This document shows positions 11,143-20,646 of a stretch of DNA of 64,000 nucleotides, piece by piece. Made by a program: the position numbers and the translations under genes. The stretch spans positions 372,001 to 436,000 of the forward strand of contig NZ_JGZG01000005.1 of assembly GCF_000741295.1 (NCBI RefSeq), given 5' to 3'. Under the pieces are notes generated by a model that had not been told where the DNA came from, ran no database searches, and was given only the letters and a program-made list of their open reading frames with translations. Position 1 is the first letter of the stretch; each line of letters begins with the position of its first letter. Source of the DNA: Bifidobacterium pseudolongum subsp. globosum. Lineage in GTDB: Bacteria; Actinomycetota; Actinomycetes; Actinomycetales; Bifidobacteriaceae.

Positions 11143-11724
11143 TCAGGCGGGCATCGCCAACAGCGAGCTCGTCGGGTAATCGCCCAGCGCCTGCAGGCCT
11201 TGAAGGCCGAGCAGCTCCATGACAAAACTAAAACCAGCGACCGTGCCGCCGCATTGAATGACCAAATCGCGGGCAGCCGACGCGGAACCGCCGGTGGCGA
11301 TCAGGTCGTCGACGATGAGGATGCGTTCGCCCGGCGTGATCGCCTCGCGCTCGATCTCAATCGAGGCTTCACCGTATTCAAGGCTGTAGCTTTCCGTGCA
11401 TGTGGGAGGTGGCAGCTTGCCGGCCTTGCGCACGGCGATGAAACCTTTGCCCAGTTCGGCGGCCATGGCCGGCCCGAAGAGGAACCCGCGCGCTTCAAGG
11501 CCCGCGATGGCGTCGAAGTCATCGATGTCGACCGGAAGGTTGGCGTTCAATGCGTCCAGTAGGATGCGCAGTCCCCGGGCATCGGCGAACACCGGCATGA
11601 AATCGCGGAACATGATGCCCTGCTTGGGAAAATCAGGGACCGAACGAATCAGTGAGGTGAGATAGTCCACATCCGCGGCGTCAAGCGTTGCAGATGCGGC
11701 AAGGGTGATGTCCGAATGGGTCAT
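11143..11724 (-). CDS. apt: Adenine phosphoribosyltransferase
   Basis: 193 aa purine-salvage enzyme making AMP from adenine and PRPP. The PRPP-binding loop ILIVDDLIATGGSASA is near residue 140, and FRDFMPV and GLEARGFLFGPA are typical Apt motifs. I chose ATG 11724 (MTHSDITL), which agrees with other Apt N-termini; an upstream GTG at 11751 would overlap the yajC stop but has no ribosome site. In many actinobacteria secD and secF lie between yajC and apt; here they are absent. Confidence 0.93.
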   Translation of the reverse strand: MTHSDITLAASATLDAADVDYLTSLIRSVPDFPKQGIMFRDFMPVFADARGLRILLDALNANLPVDIDDFDAIAGLEARGFLFGPAMAAELGKGFIAVRKAGKLPPPTCTESYSLEYGEASIEIEREAITPGERILIVDDLIATGGSASAARDLVIQCGGTVAGFSFVMELLGLQGLQALGDYPTSSLLAMPA

Positions 11725-11747
11725 GATGATTGTGGTTCCCGCTCGGT

Positions 11748-12167
11748 TCACTGCTTCGGCATGGGAGCCTGGTCGTCGTCATCCGTTTCGGTGACGGTCT
11801 CTTCGACGGTGGTCTCGATCTGCTCAGGCTCGCCCTGTTGGTCGGCGTTGTGGTCGATGGGGTTGCCGTTCTCGTCCACATCGTCGTCGCTCACATAGGC
11901 GGGGCGCACATACTCGCGGTTGATCGCACGGAACGTGAAGCGCAGCAGGGTGCCTTCGCTGTCGATCACGATCTCTTCGTACTGCTCGTCGACTTCGACG
12001 ACCTTGCCAATCAGCCCGCCGATTGTCACAATCTCGGTGCCCGGTGCCAGGTTGCTCCAGAAATTCTTGCGTTCCTCCTGCTGCTGCTTGGCCTTGCGGG
12101 TCTGGAAGAACATCATGCCGATCATGAAGACGAGCAGGATGATGAGGAAAAGATATTCCATTGGCAT
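11748..12167 (-). CDS. yajC: Preprotein translocase accessory subunit YajC
   Basis: 139 aa. One N-terminal transmembrane helix (residues 4-22) is followed by the conserved YajC region (PGTEIVTIGGLIGKVVEVDE) and an acidic tail of roughly 40 residues. YajC associates with SecDF-YidC at the Sec translocon. AAGGAG seven bases before the ATG sets the start. It follows ruvB, as in the common ruvCAB-yajC order. Confidence 0.92.
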   Translation of the reverse strand: MPMEYLFLIILLVFMIGMMFFQTRKAKQQQEERKNFWSNLAPGTEIVTIGGLIGKVVEVDEQYEEIVIDSEGTLLRFTFRAINREYVRPAYVSDDDVDENGNPIDHNADQQGEPEQIETTVEETVTETDDDDQAPMPKQ

Positions 12168-12225
12168 GGGTGGGCTCCTTGAACGTGGGAATGGGGTAAA
12201 CCGATGGCCTTACGGAAGGTTCAGT

Positions 12226-13305
12226 CTAGAATAGCTTGCTGACATCGCCTGCGGCGTCGTCGGCCAGCACAAGACCAAGGTGCTCCCATGCGCGCGCAGT
12301 GGCCACACGGCCCTTTGGTGTACGCATCATGAAGCCTTCGCGCACCAGATACGGCTCGCAGACCGTCTCCACGGTCTCCGCCTCCTCCCCGACCATGGCC
12401 GAAAGGTTGTTGAGCCCCACGGGTCCACCGTTGAAGTTGCGGATGAGCGCATTGAGCACCGCCATGTCGAGGCGGTCAAGTCCTTCAGTGTCGATCTGGT
12501 ACAGTGCCAGTGCCTCTTTGACGTCGTCGGGCTCCACTTGGGGCAGGTCATGCACCACCGCCCAGTCGCGCACGCGGCGCAGCAGCCTGTTCGCGATGCG
12601 CGGTGTGCCGCGTGAACGGCGTGCGAGTTGCGCCGACGATCCGGGCGCCAACGGCAGTGACAGGACCGCCGCGGACCGTTCGATGAGTTTTTCGAGTTCG
12701 TCGTCGGGGTAGAAATCCAGATGCGCGGTGAACCCGAAGCGCGCACGCAACGGCGAAGGCAGCATGCCTTCGCGCGTGGTGGCGCCAATGACGGTGAACC
12801 GTGGCAGCGTCAGGGGAATCGATGAGGCGCCCGGTCCTTTGCCCACCATGACGTCCACGCGGAAGTCCTCCATCGCGATGTACAGCAGTTCCTCCGCCGC
12901 GCGGGGCAGGCGGTGGATCTCGTCGATGAAGAGCACCTCCCCTGCGTCGAGCGAGCTGAGAATCGACGCGAGGTCACCTGCGTGCTGGATGGCGGGGCCG
13001 GATGTCACACGGATCGGCACGCCCAATTCGTTGGCCACGATCATCGCGAGGGTGGTCTTGCCTAATCCGGGAGGCCCGGCGAGCAGGATGTGGTCCGGTG
13101 GCACTTCGCGTTTGCGGGCGGCATCGAGGAACAGCTGGAGCTGCGCCTTGAGCCGGGGTTGCCCGATGAATCCGTCGAGGATGTGTGGACGCAGCTCTTC
13201 GTCGCTCACCGGCTCGTTGCCGATGGCGTTGGCGGAGACCATGCGCAGCGATTCCTCATTGGCTCCCTGATTGTCCATGCCGCCTTGTGCGGTGTCGTCG
13301 TACAT
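12226..13305 (-). CDS. ruvB: Holliday junction branch-migration ATPase RuvB
   Basis: About 359 aa AAA+ motor: Walker [12 protein letters not shown], Walker B with DEIHRL, and a C-terminal winged helix that contacts DNA. With RuvA it drives branch migration at Holliday junctions. A GTG at 13314 overlaps ruvA, but the ribosome site GGGGAGG runs into that codon and is correctly spaced (8 nt) for the ATG at 13305, which I prefer. It shares the SOS-controlled unit with ruvA. Confidence 0.96.
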   Translation of the reverse strand: MYDDTAQGGMDNQGANEESLRMVSANAIGNEPVSDEELRPHILDGFIGQPRLKAQLQLFLDAARKREVPPDHILLAGPPGLGKTTLAMIVANELGVPIRVTSGPAIQHAGDLASILSSLDAGEVLFIDEIHRLPRAAEELLYIAMEDFRVDVMVGKGPGASSIPLTLPRFTVIGATTREGMLPSPLRARFGFTAHLDFYPDDELEKLIERSAAVLSLPLAPGSSAQLARRSRGTPRIANRLLRRVRDWAVVHDLPQVEPDDVKEALALYQIDTEGLDRLDMAVLNALIRNFNGGPVGLNNLSAMVGEEAETVETVCEPYLVREGFMMRTPKGRVATARAWEHLGLVLADDAAGDVSKLF

Positions 13306-13310
13306 GCCGT

Positions 13311-13934
13311 TCACCTCCCCGTGTCAAGTGCGGCCAAGGCCAGCCGCAGCACCTGTGGTACATCCTGTGTGTCAAGTGGTGTGGCGAAGTCATGGTCGCC
13401 CATCACCTCGTCGATCGCGGCCTGCGCATCCTGTCGGCGCCACCCCAACGACATGAGCCCTTCGAGCACCTGGTGCATCCCCACGTCATCCGGCGCCTTG
13501 AGCGTGGATGTGGATTCCGCGGGAGCCACAGCGGCAAAGTCTATTGACCCTTTGAGTTCAAGGATGATTTTCTGCGCGCCTTTTTTGCCCAGGCCCGGGG
13601 CCTTGGCCAGTGCCGTGGCGTCCTCGTCGTGGATCGCCTGGGCCAATTGGTGTGACGGCAGCGTGGAGAGCAGCGAGAGTGCCACCTTGGGGCCGATTCC
13701 GTTGACCTTGAGCAATTGCAGGAACATGCGCTTGGATTCCATGGACAGGAACCCGTACAGTGTGATCGCATCCTGTGAGACCATCATCTCGGTGTGGACC
13801 ACTGCGGCGTTGCCGATGTGCAATGTGGCCAGGTCGGCGTTGGGCATGCGCACCGCGAAGCCGATGCCGTTGACGTCGACGACCGCGGTCGTCGAGTCGA
13901 CGGCGGCCACGGTGCCGGTGAGCTGACCGATCAC
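13311..13934 (-). CDS. ruvA: Holliday junction-binding protein RuvA
   Basis: 207 aa. The N-terminal OB fold begins IGQLTGTV, then two helix-hairpin-helix repeats ([13 protein letters not shown] and [12 protein letters not shown]), then the flexible linker and C-terminal domain III that regulates RuvB. The open frame extends upstream to 14012, but the real start is the GTG at 13934, which has AGGAGG five bases upstream and matches RuvA N-termini. A LexA box lies 21 bp upstream of the start. Confidence 0.96.
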   Translation of the reverse strand: MIGQLTGTVAAVDSTTAVVDVNGIGFAVRMPNADLATLHIGNAAVVHTEMMVSQDAITLYGFLSMESKRMFLQLLKVNGIGPKVALSLLSTLPSHQLAQAIHDEDATALAKAPGLGKKGAQKIILELKGSIDFAAVAPAESTSTLKAPDDVGMHQVLEGLMSLGWRRQDAQAAIDEVMGDHDFATPLDTQDVPQVLRLALAALDTGR

Positions 13935-13954
13935 GGGACCTCCTAGGACGGTAT

Positions 13955-13970
13955 TCGAACATATGTTCGG
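13955..13970 (-). promoter_or_regulatory. LexA (SOS) box in front of ruvA
   Basis: TCGAAC-ATAT-GTTCGG: the 14-bp core CGAAC-N4-GTTCG is the Gram-positive/actinobacterial LexA operator. It occupies the 40-bp space between the ruvC stop and ruvA, so ruvAB should be separately SOS-inducible. Confidence 0.85.
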
Positions 13971-13974
13971 CAGT

Positions 13975-14556
13975 TTACATGCCTCTGCGGACTCCCCTGC
14001 CCCGTGTGGCATGCTGCGCGGCCTGCGCCCATTGGCGTTGCGCGGGCGTCAGGTGCTGTTCACGCTCACCGCCCTGCAGCGCGCCTTGCGGACGCAACGC
14101 ATGGCAGATGGCGATCGCCAATGCATCCGCGGCGTCGGCGGGTGTGGGCAGCGTGTTGAGGTTGAGCAGGCGCGCCACCATGCGTTCCATCTGGATTTTC
14201 TCGGCCTTGCCGTTGCCGGTGATGGCCAGTTTCGATTCGGTCGGCGTGTGCAGGGCGACGGGGATGCCGCGTTGCGCGGCGGCGAGCATGGCCATGCCCG
14301 CCGCCTGCGCGGTGCCCAGCACGGTGTTGCGGTTCTCTTGTGCGAACACGCGTTCGATCGACACGGCGTCTGGGATGAACTCGTCGAGTTTGGCCGCCAG
14401 TCCGTTGTAGATCGTCAGCAACCGCAGGTCCTGTGAGATGTGCGGGTCGGAACGCACCACGTCGACGTGCATAAACGAAAGCCGGCGGTTGGCGCCGGCT
14501 TCGATCACGCCGACCCCGCACCGGGTGAGCCCGGGGTCAACGCCTAGGATGATCAC
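13975..14556 (-). CDS. ruvC: Crossover junction endodeoxyribonuclease RuvC
   Basis: 193 aa Holliday-junction resolvase with an RNase H-like fold. The four acidic catalytic residues are visible: Asp7 in LGVDPGL, Glu in VSIERVF, and two Asp in [11 protein letters not shown]. Start is a GTG at 14556, 8 bp downstream of the yebC stop. The C-terminal 20 residues are basic. Confidence 0.96.
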   Translation of the reverse strand: MIILGVDPGLTRCGVGVIEAGANRRLSFMHVDVVRSDPHISQDLRLLTIYNGLAAKLDEFIPDAVSIERVFAQENRNTVLGTAQAAGMAMLAAAQRGIPVALHTPTESKLAITGNGKAEKIQMERMVARLLNLNTLPTPADAADALAIAICHALRPQGALQGGEREQHLTPAQRQWAQAAQHATRGRGVRRGM

Positions 14557-14564
14557 AGGAGCGG

Positions 14565-15320
14565 TTACTCCTCGTCAAGCTGGGCCATGACCTCGTCGGA
14601 GGCGGTCCAGTTGCTGTAGATGTTCTGCACGTCGTCGAGATCGTCGAGGTTGTCGATGAGCTTGGCGACCTTGCGGGCATCGTCGAGGGTGAGCTCGACT
14701 TCGTTCTTCGGGTTCATCACGATCTCGGCCGAATCATAGTCGATGCCGGCGTCCTGCAGGGCCTGGCGCACCGCGATCAGGTCGGACGGGTCGGTGAGCA
14801 CCGTGTAGGTCTCGCCGTCGTCGGTCACGTCCTCGGCGCCCGCTTCGGCGGCCTTCTCGAACAGGTCGTCGAAATCCACGCCTTCGGCCGGGACCTCGAT
14901 GGCGCCCTTGCGCTCGAAGTTGAAGCTCACCGAACCGGTTGTGGCGAGCGAACCGCCGCCCTTGCCGAGCGTGGAACGCACATCCGCGGCCGCACGGTTG
15001 CGGTTGTCGGTGAGGCATTCGATGATCAGGCCCACGCCGGCCGGCGCGTAGCCCTCATACACGATCTCCTCATAGTTGGCGCCGCCGGCTTCCTCACCCG
15101 AGCCGCGCTTGACGGCGCGCTTGATGTTGTCGGCCGGCATCGAGTTCTTCTTCGCCTTGTAGATGGCGTCGTACAGCGCCGGATTGCCATCCGGGTCGCC
15201 GCCGCCCTGACGTGCCGCGATTTCGATGTTCTTGATGAGCTTGGCGAACAGCTTGCCGCGCTTGGCGTCGATCGCTGCCTTCTTGTGCTTGGTGGTCGCC
15301 CACTTGGAATGCCCTGACAT
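14565..15320 (-). CDS. yebC: YebC/PmpR family protein
   Basis: 251 aa. The N-terminus [23 protein letters not shown] is the family signature. Members were annotated as transcriptional regulators; more recent work links YebC-type proteins to ribosome stalling at proline stretches. TAGGAG precedes the ATG. It heads the yebC-ruvC-ruvA-ruvB-yajC gene order conserved in actinobacteria and lies 63 bp after pimA. Confidence 0.95.
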   Translation of the reverse strand: MSGHSKWATTKHKKAAIDAKRGKLFAKLIKNIEIAARQGGGDPDGNPALYDAIYKAKKNSMPADNIKRAVKRGSGEEAGGANYEEIVYEGYAPAGVGLIIECLTDNRNRAAADVRSTLGKGGGSLATTGSVSFNFERKGAIEVPAEGVDFDDLFEKAAEAGAEDVTDDGETYTVLTDPSDLIAVRQALQDAGIDYDSAEIVMNPKNEVELTLDDARKVAKLIDNLDDLDDVQNIYSNWTASDEVMAQLDEE

Positions 15321-15383
15321 ATTGCTCCTAGATGGGTAGTGGATTGATGGACATACGGTAATCGAGTTGATTCTAAGGCGGTT

Positions 15384-16607
15384 CTAAGACAAGGCCTGCC
15401 GGTACACGGCGAGCACCTCGTCCACGACGGTCTCCCAGTCGAAGTCCTTGGACCGCTTGAGTCCGGCTTTGGCGAGCCGATCGCGCCGCTGCTCGTCGGC
15501 GAGCAGCTCGCATATGCGCGCAGCGCAATCGTGCCCGTCCTTGTTGGCGAACAGTGCGGCGTCCTGCCCCTGTTCGGTCACATCGACGAAGGCCGGCAGA
15601 TCGGAGGCGACGATGGCGCAGCCTGCTGCCATCGCTTCGGCGAGCACGATGCCGAAGCTCTCACCGCCGGTCTGCGGGGCCACATAGACGTCGAGCGACT
15701 TGTAGAACCGGGCCTTGTCGTCGTCATCCACACGCCCCAGGAATTCGAAATGCCTGAGGAGTTCTTCGCCGCCTTCGTGCTCGAGGATGGTTTTCTCGGC
15801 GTCTTTGCTGCCATCGCCGACCACCAGGAACCGTGCGCCCGGGTAGTGGCGCAACACCTCACGCGCCGCGTCGACGAACACCGGGAAGCCTTTTCGGTCC
15901 TCCTCCAGACGCCCCAGGAACCCGATTGTGGGATGCTGCGCACTGCCTTGCCATCGCGCGTTGGGTGTGGCGTGCAGATACGCGGAACGGTCGATGCCGT
16001 TGGGGATGACGCTCCTTCTCATGCCTTCGGGTAGATAATGGTCCGCGGTGCGGCCGGCCGCCGGTGAAACGAAGATCGCCTGGCTCAACGGCTCGAGATA
16101 CGACCGCAGATACCGCTGGAACATGTGGAGCGCACGCGGGTACGGTTCGATGCTCGCATGGAAGGTGGCGACCATCGGCGGTGCATCATGCATGACGAGC
16201 GGCTTGTGGCTGACCGACGGCGCCTCCGGTTCGTGCAGATGCACGATGTCGAACTGCCCCTGCCGCACCCACCGCCTCGTCTGCAGTCCAGCGGCGAGGA
16301 AATAGCTCAGATGCGCCCACGAGCCGTTATAGGGGATGGCGAACGACGAACCGTTCGTCTGCACCCACAGCGGCATGTCCTTCGTGCGCCGCCCTGGCGC
16401 GAACACCGAGACGGAATGTCCGCGGCGTATGAGCGCCTCGGAGAAATCCCGAATATGGTTCTGCACGCCACCGGGTGTCTCGAACGAGTAGGGGCAGACG
16501 ATGCCGACGCGCAGCGGGCGCCTGTCTGCCTGCATATGGCTGAGTGATGGTTCCTGCGAAGACATATAGAGCATTGTGGCCGACCGAATGGACTTCACGG
16601 CCATCAC
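15384..16607 (-). CDS. pimA: Phosphatidylinositol alpha-mannosyltransferase (GT4)
   Basis: Up to 407 aa. GT-B fold glycosyltransferase transferring the first mannose from GDP-mannose to phosphatidylinositol at the cytoplasmic membrane. CPYSFETPGGVQNHI near the start is the acceptor-binding glycine-rich loop of PimA, and GGESFGIVLAEAMAAG near the C-terminus is the family-4 E-x7-E donor site. The first codons are GTG-ATG at 16607/16604, overlapping the stop of the upstream acyltransferase; MSSQEPS at 16565 is also possible. The pgsA-acyltransferase-pimA order is that of the mycobacterial PIM operon, which supports the assignment. Confidence 0.88.
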   Translation of the reverse strand: MMAVKSIRSATMLYMSSQEPSLSHMQADRRPLRVGIVCPYSFETPGGVQNHIRDFSEALIRRGHSVSVFAPGRRTKDMPLWVQTNGSSFAIPYNGSWAHLSYFLAAGLQTRRWVRQGQFDIVHLHEPEAPSVSHKPLVMHDAPPMVATFHASIEPYPRALHMFQRYLRSYLEPLSQAIFVSPAAGRTADHYLPEGMRRSVIPNGIDRSAYLHATPNARWQGSAQHPTIGFLGRLEEDRKGFPVFVDAAREVLRHYPGARFLVVGDGSKDAEKTILEHEGGEELLRHFEFLGRVDDDDKARFYKSLDVYVAPQTGGESFGIVLAEAMAAGCAIVASDLPAFVDVTEQGQDAALFANKDGHDCAARICELLADEQRRDRLAKAGLKRSKDFDWETVVDEVLAVYRQALS

Positions 16608-17626
16608 TGGTCGTACGCACGCAGCGCGGCTATCTGTTCCGGCACGTCCTTGAGCCGCGACAGGTCGAGGTCCTCAAGAAAAATCGGTTGCAGCATATGC
16701 CAATCCTCGGGGTGCGCGGCAATGCCCTTCGCCCACACATCGACCCACGCCTGGCTGATAGCGTGGATCGCCTCCTCACGGTCAAGGCAACGGTACCGGT
16801 CGATGTCCAACGGACCACTGATCTCGCAGACATACCCATACGGGGTGCCCGCGGCTTTTCTGTCGTGGCCGGTGAGCCGTTCACGACAGGTGTTGGCCAC
16901 ATACAACGGCAAGCCCGTATCGTACGCAAGGGTCGCCGGCCCACGGGCCACACGGATCGTCGAGCCGAAGGCCTTGACGAATTCGCCGTGCCTGCTCAAA
17001 TCCCGGTCGGCGAGCAATGGCACGACCACATGGGGATTGGCGAGCTCGTCCTCAAGCCGTTCGGTCAGATGGGGCGTTCCGGTCAGCAGGATGCGCATGC
17101 CGAGGCGCTCACGAATCGACACAAAAACCTCAAGCATGCGTGCATCGGACAAACGTTCGGCCACAGTAGTCACAGGTGCCACCGCATACCGTGCCCAGAA
17201 CCCGTCGTAATCCCAATTGCCCTGATGGCCCATCGCGATCGGCGCCGACCGGTCCCCCTGCCCCGGTGCGGTGAGCGCGATGAGCGACTGCAGTCCGGAA
17301 CCTGTGCCACGGATACGGGCTTTGAGCTGGCGCTCGCTCCTCGCCCCGACGGTGAGGGCCTCCGAAAAATAGGTGAAATAGGATCGCATGCCGCGGTGTG
17401 ACATCCGCCGTAGCGCCTTGGCGTCCACAGGGGCCGGTTGTACTCCGGCGGCTTCCGGCTGGGAGGCGGACCATGCGAGCACATGGCTCAGATTGCGTTC
17501 AAGCTGGCGCACCGACCCCACACGCAACAGCCATGCGATGTCCGCCGCGGCAAGGAACGCCCCGCGGATCAGCCGCTCGGGCAACACCCGCGGATGGTTC
17601 GCAAGCCACGCCATCATATTGGCCAT
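16604..17626 (-). CDS. Phosphatidylinositol mannoside acyltransferase (LpxL/HtrB-like)
   Basis: 340 aa, membrane-associated. The acyltransferase motif HQGNWD (His and Asp catalytic) is near residue 133, followed by the conserved substrate-pocket region around VVPLLADRDL. By synteny with mycobacterial PatA (Rv2611c) it should acylate the mannose of phosphatidylinositol monomannoside. AAGGAC overlapping the pgsA stop provides the ribosome site, and the stop overlaps pimA by 4 bp, so all three are coupled. Confidence 0.85.
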   Translation of the reverse strand: MANMMAWLANHPRVLPERLIRGAFLAAADIAWLLRVGSVRQLERNLSHVLAWSASQPEAAGVQPAPVDAKALRRMSHRGMRSYFTYFSEALTVGARSERQLKARIRGTGSGLQSLIALTAPGQGDRSAPIAMGHQGNWDYDGFWARYAVAPVTTVAERLSDARMLEVFVSIRERLGMRILLTGTPHLTERLEDELANPHVVVPLLADRDLSRHGEFVKAFGSTIRVARGPATLAYDTGLPLYVANTCRERLTGHDRKAAGTPYGYVCEISGPLDIDRYRCLDREEAIHAISQAWVDVWAKGIAAHPEDWHMLQPIFLEDLDLSRLKDVPEQIAALRAYDQ

Positions 17627-17629
17627 CGG

Positions 17630-18292
17630 TCAGTCCTTGGTGGGGGCGTCCAGTGTGGCTTCGATCGACACACGGGCCTCGTGGATGCGTTGGAGGATCG
17701 TGATGGTGCCGAGCACGGCGAGGATGCACATTGTGGCCATGAGCCACAGGTCCTGATGGGTCAGGCCACTGATGGCCATGCCGACGAGGATGATCGTCAG
17801 CCTGTCCGAGCGTGTGGCGATGCCGCCTTTCGCTTCGGCGCCGACGGATTCGGCGCGTGCGCGGATGTATGACGTGACGAACGACGTCATGATCGCATAG
17901 ATGGCGGCGCCCATGCCGACGAGTGCGGTGATATCATGCCGTTGGCCTGCCAGCAGCGCCGCGTTGTTGCGCATGAAGAAATAGATGATGACGCCTAGGA
18001 GCACAGCCCAGTCCGCGACGCGGTCGAGCGTGGAGTCGAGAAAGGCGCCGAAATGCGTGCCGCCGTTCGTCAGCTGCGCGACCGAGCCATCCAGGGAGTC
18101 GAAGATGACGAGCAACGTCAGGACCACCGCCCCCCAGAACAGCCATCCGGTGATGCCGGTGGCGATACCCACGATTGTGGTGCCGACGGCGCCGATCACC
18201 GTGACGGCGTTAGCAGTCAGGCCGATCTTCGCCATACCCTTCGCGATGGGGTTGATGATGCGCTTAAACCATGGTCGAAGCTTTTCCAGCAT
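17630..18292 (-). CDS. pgsA: CDP-alcohol phosphatidyltransferase, probable phosphatidylinositol-phosphate synthase
   Basis: 220 aa with about six hydrophobic helices. The CDP-alcohol phosphotransferase signature D-x2-DG-x2-AR-x8-G-x3-D-x3-D is present with all four aspartates (D65, D68, D86, D90), but the arginine of the AR pair is glutamine (Q73). It should condense CDP-diacylglycerol with inositol 1-phosphate, judged from its place before the PIM acyltransferase and pimA. The N-terminus MLEKLRPWFKRIINPIAKGM is the usual amphipathic helix. GGGAAT before the ATG is a weak ribosome site. Confidence 0.85.
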   Translation of the reverse strand: MLEKLRPWFKRIINPIAKGMAKIGLTANAVTVIGAVGTTIVGIATGITGWLFWGAVVLTLLVIFDSLDGSVAQLTNGGTHFGAFLDSTLDRVADWAVLLGVIIYFFMRNNAALLAGQRHDITALVGMGAAIYAIMTSFVTSYIRARAESVGAEAKGGIATRSDRLTIILVGMAISGLTHQDLWLMATMCILAVLGTITILQRIHEARVSIEATLDAPTKD

Positions 18293-18381
18293 ATTGTATT
18301 CCCGGTGTCAATCTGTGGATGTGTGAACATAATGTCCTATGGGCATGGACGGCATGCGGCCACCCCTGCCCCGAACGAGGG

Positions 18382-18429
18382 CGAGGGGCCGCGAACAGGG
18401 GATGCATAAGCCCCATTCGCGGCCCCTCG
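18382..18429. terminator. Hairpin after thrS
   Basis: A perfect 14-bp inverted repeat (CGAGGGGCCGCGAA and complement) with a 20-nt loop, 4 bp past the thrS stop. There is no clear T-tract, so it may attenuate rather than stop transcription into pgsA. Confidence 0.5.
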
Positions 18430-18433
18430 AATA

Positions 18434-20512
18434 TCACTCGGCATCGGTGTCGGACACGTCGAACTCGACGTTGTCGACCGGCTGGCCGGTGGCCGCCTTG
18501 AAATCGTTGTCGGTGTTGACCTGCACACGCTTGGCGATCGCCTCGAGGATCCACTCCTTGGCCTGGTCCACCGGTACGCCGTTGAGCTGGCTGCCGTCAC
18601 GGAAACGGAAGCTGACAGCGTTGTTGTTCATATCCTCTTCGCCCACGATGATGATGAACGGCACCTTCGACTTGGAGGCGTTGCGGATCTTCTTACCAAA
18701 CCGGTCGTCGGACAGGTCGGTCTCCACACGCACCATGTCCTCTTCAAGCGATTCCATGAACCGCTGCAGATGCGGGGCGAATTCGTCCGCGACAGGCACG
18801 CCGAGCGCCTGCACCGGGGCGATCCACGCCGGGAATGCGCCTGCATAATGCTCGAGCAGGATCGCGAAGAAACGCTCGATCGAACCGAAGAGTGCGCGGT
18901 GGATCATCACTGGGCGCTGGTGTGTGCCGTCCGGCGCGATGTATTCGAGCTGGAAGCGCTCCGGCAGGTTGAAGTCGAGCTGGATCGTGGAGACCTGCCA
19001 TGTACGGCCGATCGCGTCGCGCGCCTGCACCGAGATCTTCGGTCCGTAGAATGCTGCGCCACCCGGATCGGCTACGAGTTCGAGCCCGGATTCCTCGGCC
19101 ACTTCGGCGAGGGTGTTCGTCGCCTCTTCCCAGATCTCGTCCGATCCGACGAACTTGTGCTCGTCCTTCGTGGACAGCTCGAGGTAGAAATCGTTCAGGC
19201 CGTAGTCCTTGAGCAGGTTGAGTACGAAGTTGAGCAGGTTCTTGAGCTCGTCGCGCATCTGCTCGCGCGTGCAGTAGATGTGCGAATCGTCCTGGGTCAA
19301 GCCGCGCACGCGGGTCAGGCCGTGCACGACGCCCGACTTCTCGTAACGGTAGACGGTGCCGAATTCGAAGAGGCGCAGCGGCAGCTCGCGGTACGAACGC
19401 TGGCGAGACTTGAAGATGAGGTTGTGCATCGGGCAGTTCATCGGCTTGAGGTAATAGTCGAAGCCCTGCTTGACGATGTTGCCCTGCTCGTCCTTCTCCT
19501 CGTCGAGGTGCATCGGCGGGTACATGCCGTCCTTGTACCACTGCAGGTGGCCGGAGGTCTCATACAGGCCGCCCTTGGTGATGTGCGGGGTCTGCACGAA
19601 GCTGTAGTGGTGCTTGCGGTGCATCTCACGCGAGTAGTCCTCCATCGCGTTGATGATCGCAGCGCCCTTGGGATGGAACACGGCAAGGCCCGGTCCGATC
19701 TCCTCCGGGAACGAGAACAGGTCCATCTCCTGGCCGAGCTTGCGGTGGTCGCGCTTGGCGGCTTCCTCCATGCGCGTCTGGTACGCCTTGAGCTCCTCTT
19801 TGGTGGGGAACGCCACGCCGTAGATGCGCTGGAGCATCGGGTTCGCCTCGGAGCCCTTCCAGTAGGCGGCCGCCGCGCGTTCGAGCTTGAACGCCTTGAT
19901 GAAGCGCGTGTTCGGCAGGTGCGGTCCACGGCACAGGTCGGTCCACACCACATTGCCTTCACGGTCGATGTTGTCGTACATGCTCAGCTCTTTGTCGCTG
20001 ATCTCCACAGCGACTTCGGTGTTGAGCGCGTCCTCTTTGTCTTTGATCAGTTCGAGCTTGTACGGCTGGTCCGCCTCTTCCTTCAACGCCTCGTCCTCGG
20101 TGACTACGCGGCGTTCGAAGCGCTGCGCGGACTTGATGATGCGCTGCATGTGCTTCTCGATCGTCTTCAGATCCTCAGGCGTGAACGGCTCGGCCACGTC
20201 GAAGTCGTAGTAGAAGCCGTTTTCGATCACAGGTCCCACGCCGAGCTTCGCATCGGGGCGGATCTCCTGCACGGCCTGCGCCATGACATGCGTCGCGGAG
20301 TGGCGCATGATCGCGATGCCATCCGGCGAATCGAGCGCGATCGATTCGACTTCGTCACCGTTGGAGAGCGGTGTGTAGAGGTCGCGGGGCTCGCCGTTGA
20401 GACGCACGGCGATGATGTTCTTGTCGTCGGCGAACAGGTCGACGCCCGTCTGGTTCGCATCCACCTCCTTCGCTTCGCCGTTGACCGTTAGGGAGATGGT
20501 GTTCTGTGCCAT
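18434..20512 (-). CDS. thrS: Threonyl-tRNA synthetase
   Basis: 692 aa class II synthetase. Order of domains: TGS-like N-terminal domain ([12 protein letters not shown]), editing domain with [10 protein letters not shown], catalytic core with [18 protein letters not shown] (zinc ligand Cys) and [14 protein letters not shown], and the C-terminal anticodon-binding domain. It starts at ATG 20512 with AAGGACG upstream. In mycobacteria a HIT-domain gene separates thrS and pgsA; here the 141-bp gap holds only a hairpin. Confidence 0.97.
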   Translation of the reverse strand: MAQNTISLTVNGEAKEVDANQTGVDLFADDKNIIAVRLNGEPRDLYTPLSNGDEVESIALDSPDGIAIMRHSATHVMAQAVQEIRPDAKLGVGPVIENGFYYDFDVAEPFTPEDLKTIEKHMQRIIKSAQRFERRVVTEDEALKEEADQPYKLELIKDKEDALNTEVAVEISDKELSMYDNIDREGNVVWTDLCRGPHLPNTRFIKAFKLERAAAAYWKGSEANPMLQRIYGVAFPTKEELKAYQTRMEEAAKRDHRKLGQEMDLFSFPEEIGPGLAVFHPKGAAIINAMEDYSREMHRKHHYSFVQTPHITKGGLYETSGHLQWYKDGMYPPMHLDEEKDEQGNIVKQGFDYYLKPMNCPMHNLIFKSRQRSYRELPLRLFEFGTVYRYEKSGVVHGLTRVRGLTQDDSHIYCTREQMRDELKNLLNFVLNLLKDYGLNDFYLELSTKDEHKFVGSDEIWEEATNTLAEVAEESGLELVADPGGAAFYGPKISVQARDAIGRTWQVSTIQLDFNLPERFQLEYIAPDGTHQRPVMIHRALFGSIERFFAILLEHYAGAFPAWIAPVQALGVPVADEFAPHLQRFMESLEEDMVRVETDLSDDRFGKKIRNASKSKVPFIIIVGEEDMNNNAVSFRFRDGSQLNGVPVDQAKEWILEAIAKRVQVNTDNDFKAATGQPVDNVEFDVSDTDAE

Positions 20513-20602
20513 GGGAATCGTCCTTGTCTATCTGGGTCCGCGGTACAAGGTGCAGACCTGGACTACTGATTACAGGTACACAACTTAGGGTTCAGCGCAG
20601 AC

Positions 20603-20641
20603 AATGCCGTCGCGTTCGGATTGCCGGAACGCGACGGCATT
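20603..20641. terminator. Hairpin downstream of the DUF2971 gene
   Basis: A perfect 15-bp inverted repeat (AATGCCGTCGCGTTC and complement) around a 9-nt loop, 6 bp past the stop of the DUF2971 gene and about 90 bp before thrS. It should insulate thrS from upstream transcription. Confidence 0.65.
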
Positions 20642-20646
20642 GCGTC

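Noticed and set aside
16335-16360. GAACGACGAACCGTTCGT as a possible LexA box
   Set aside because: It lies inside pimA and the half-sites are not separated by the required 4 bp.
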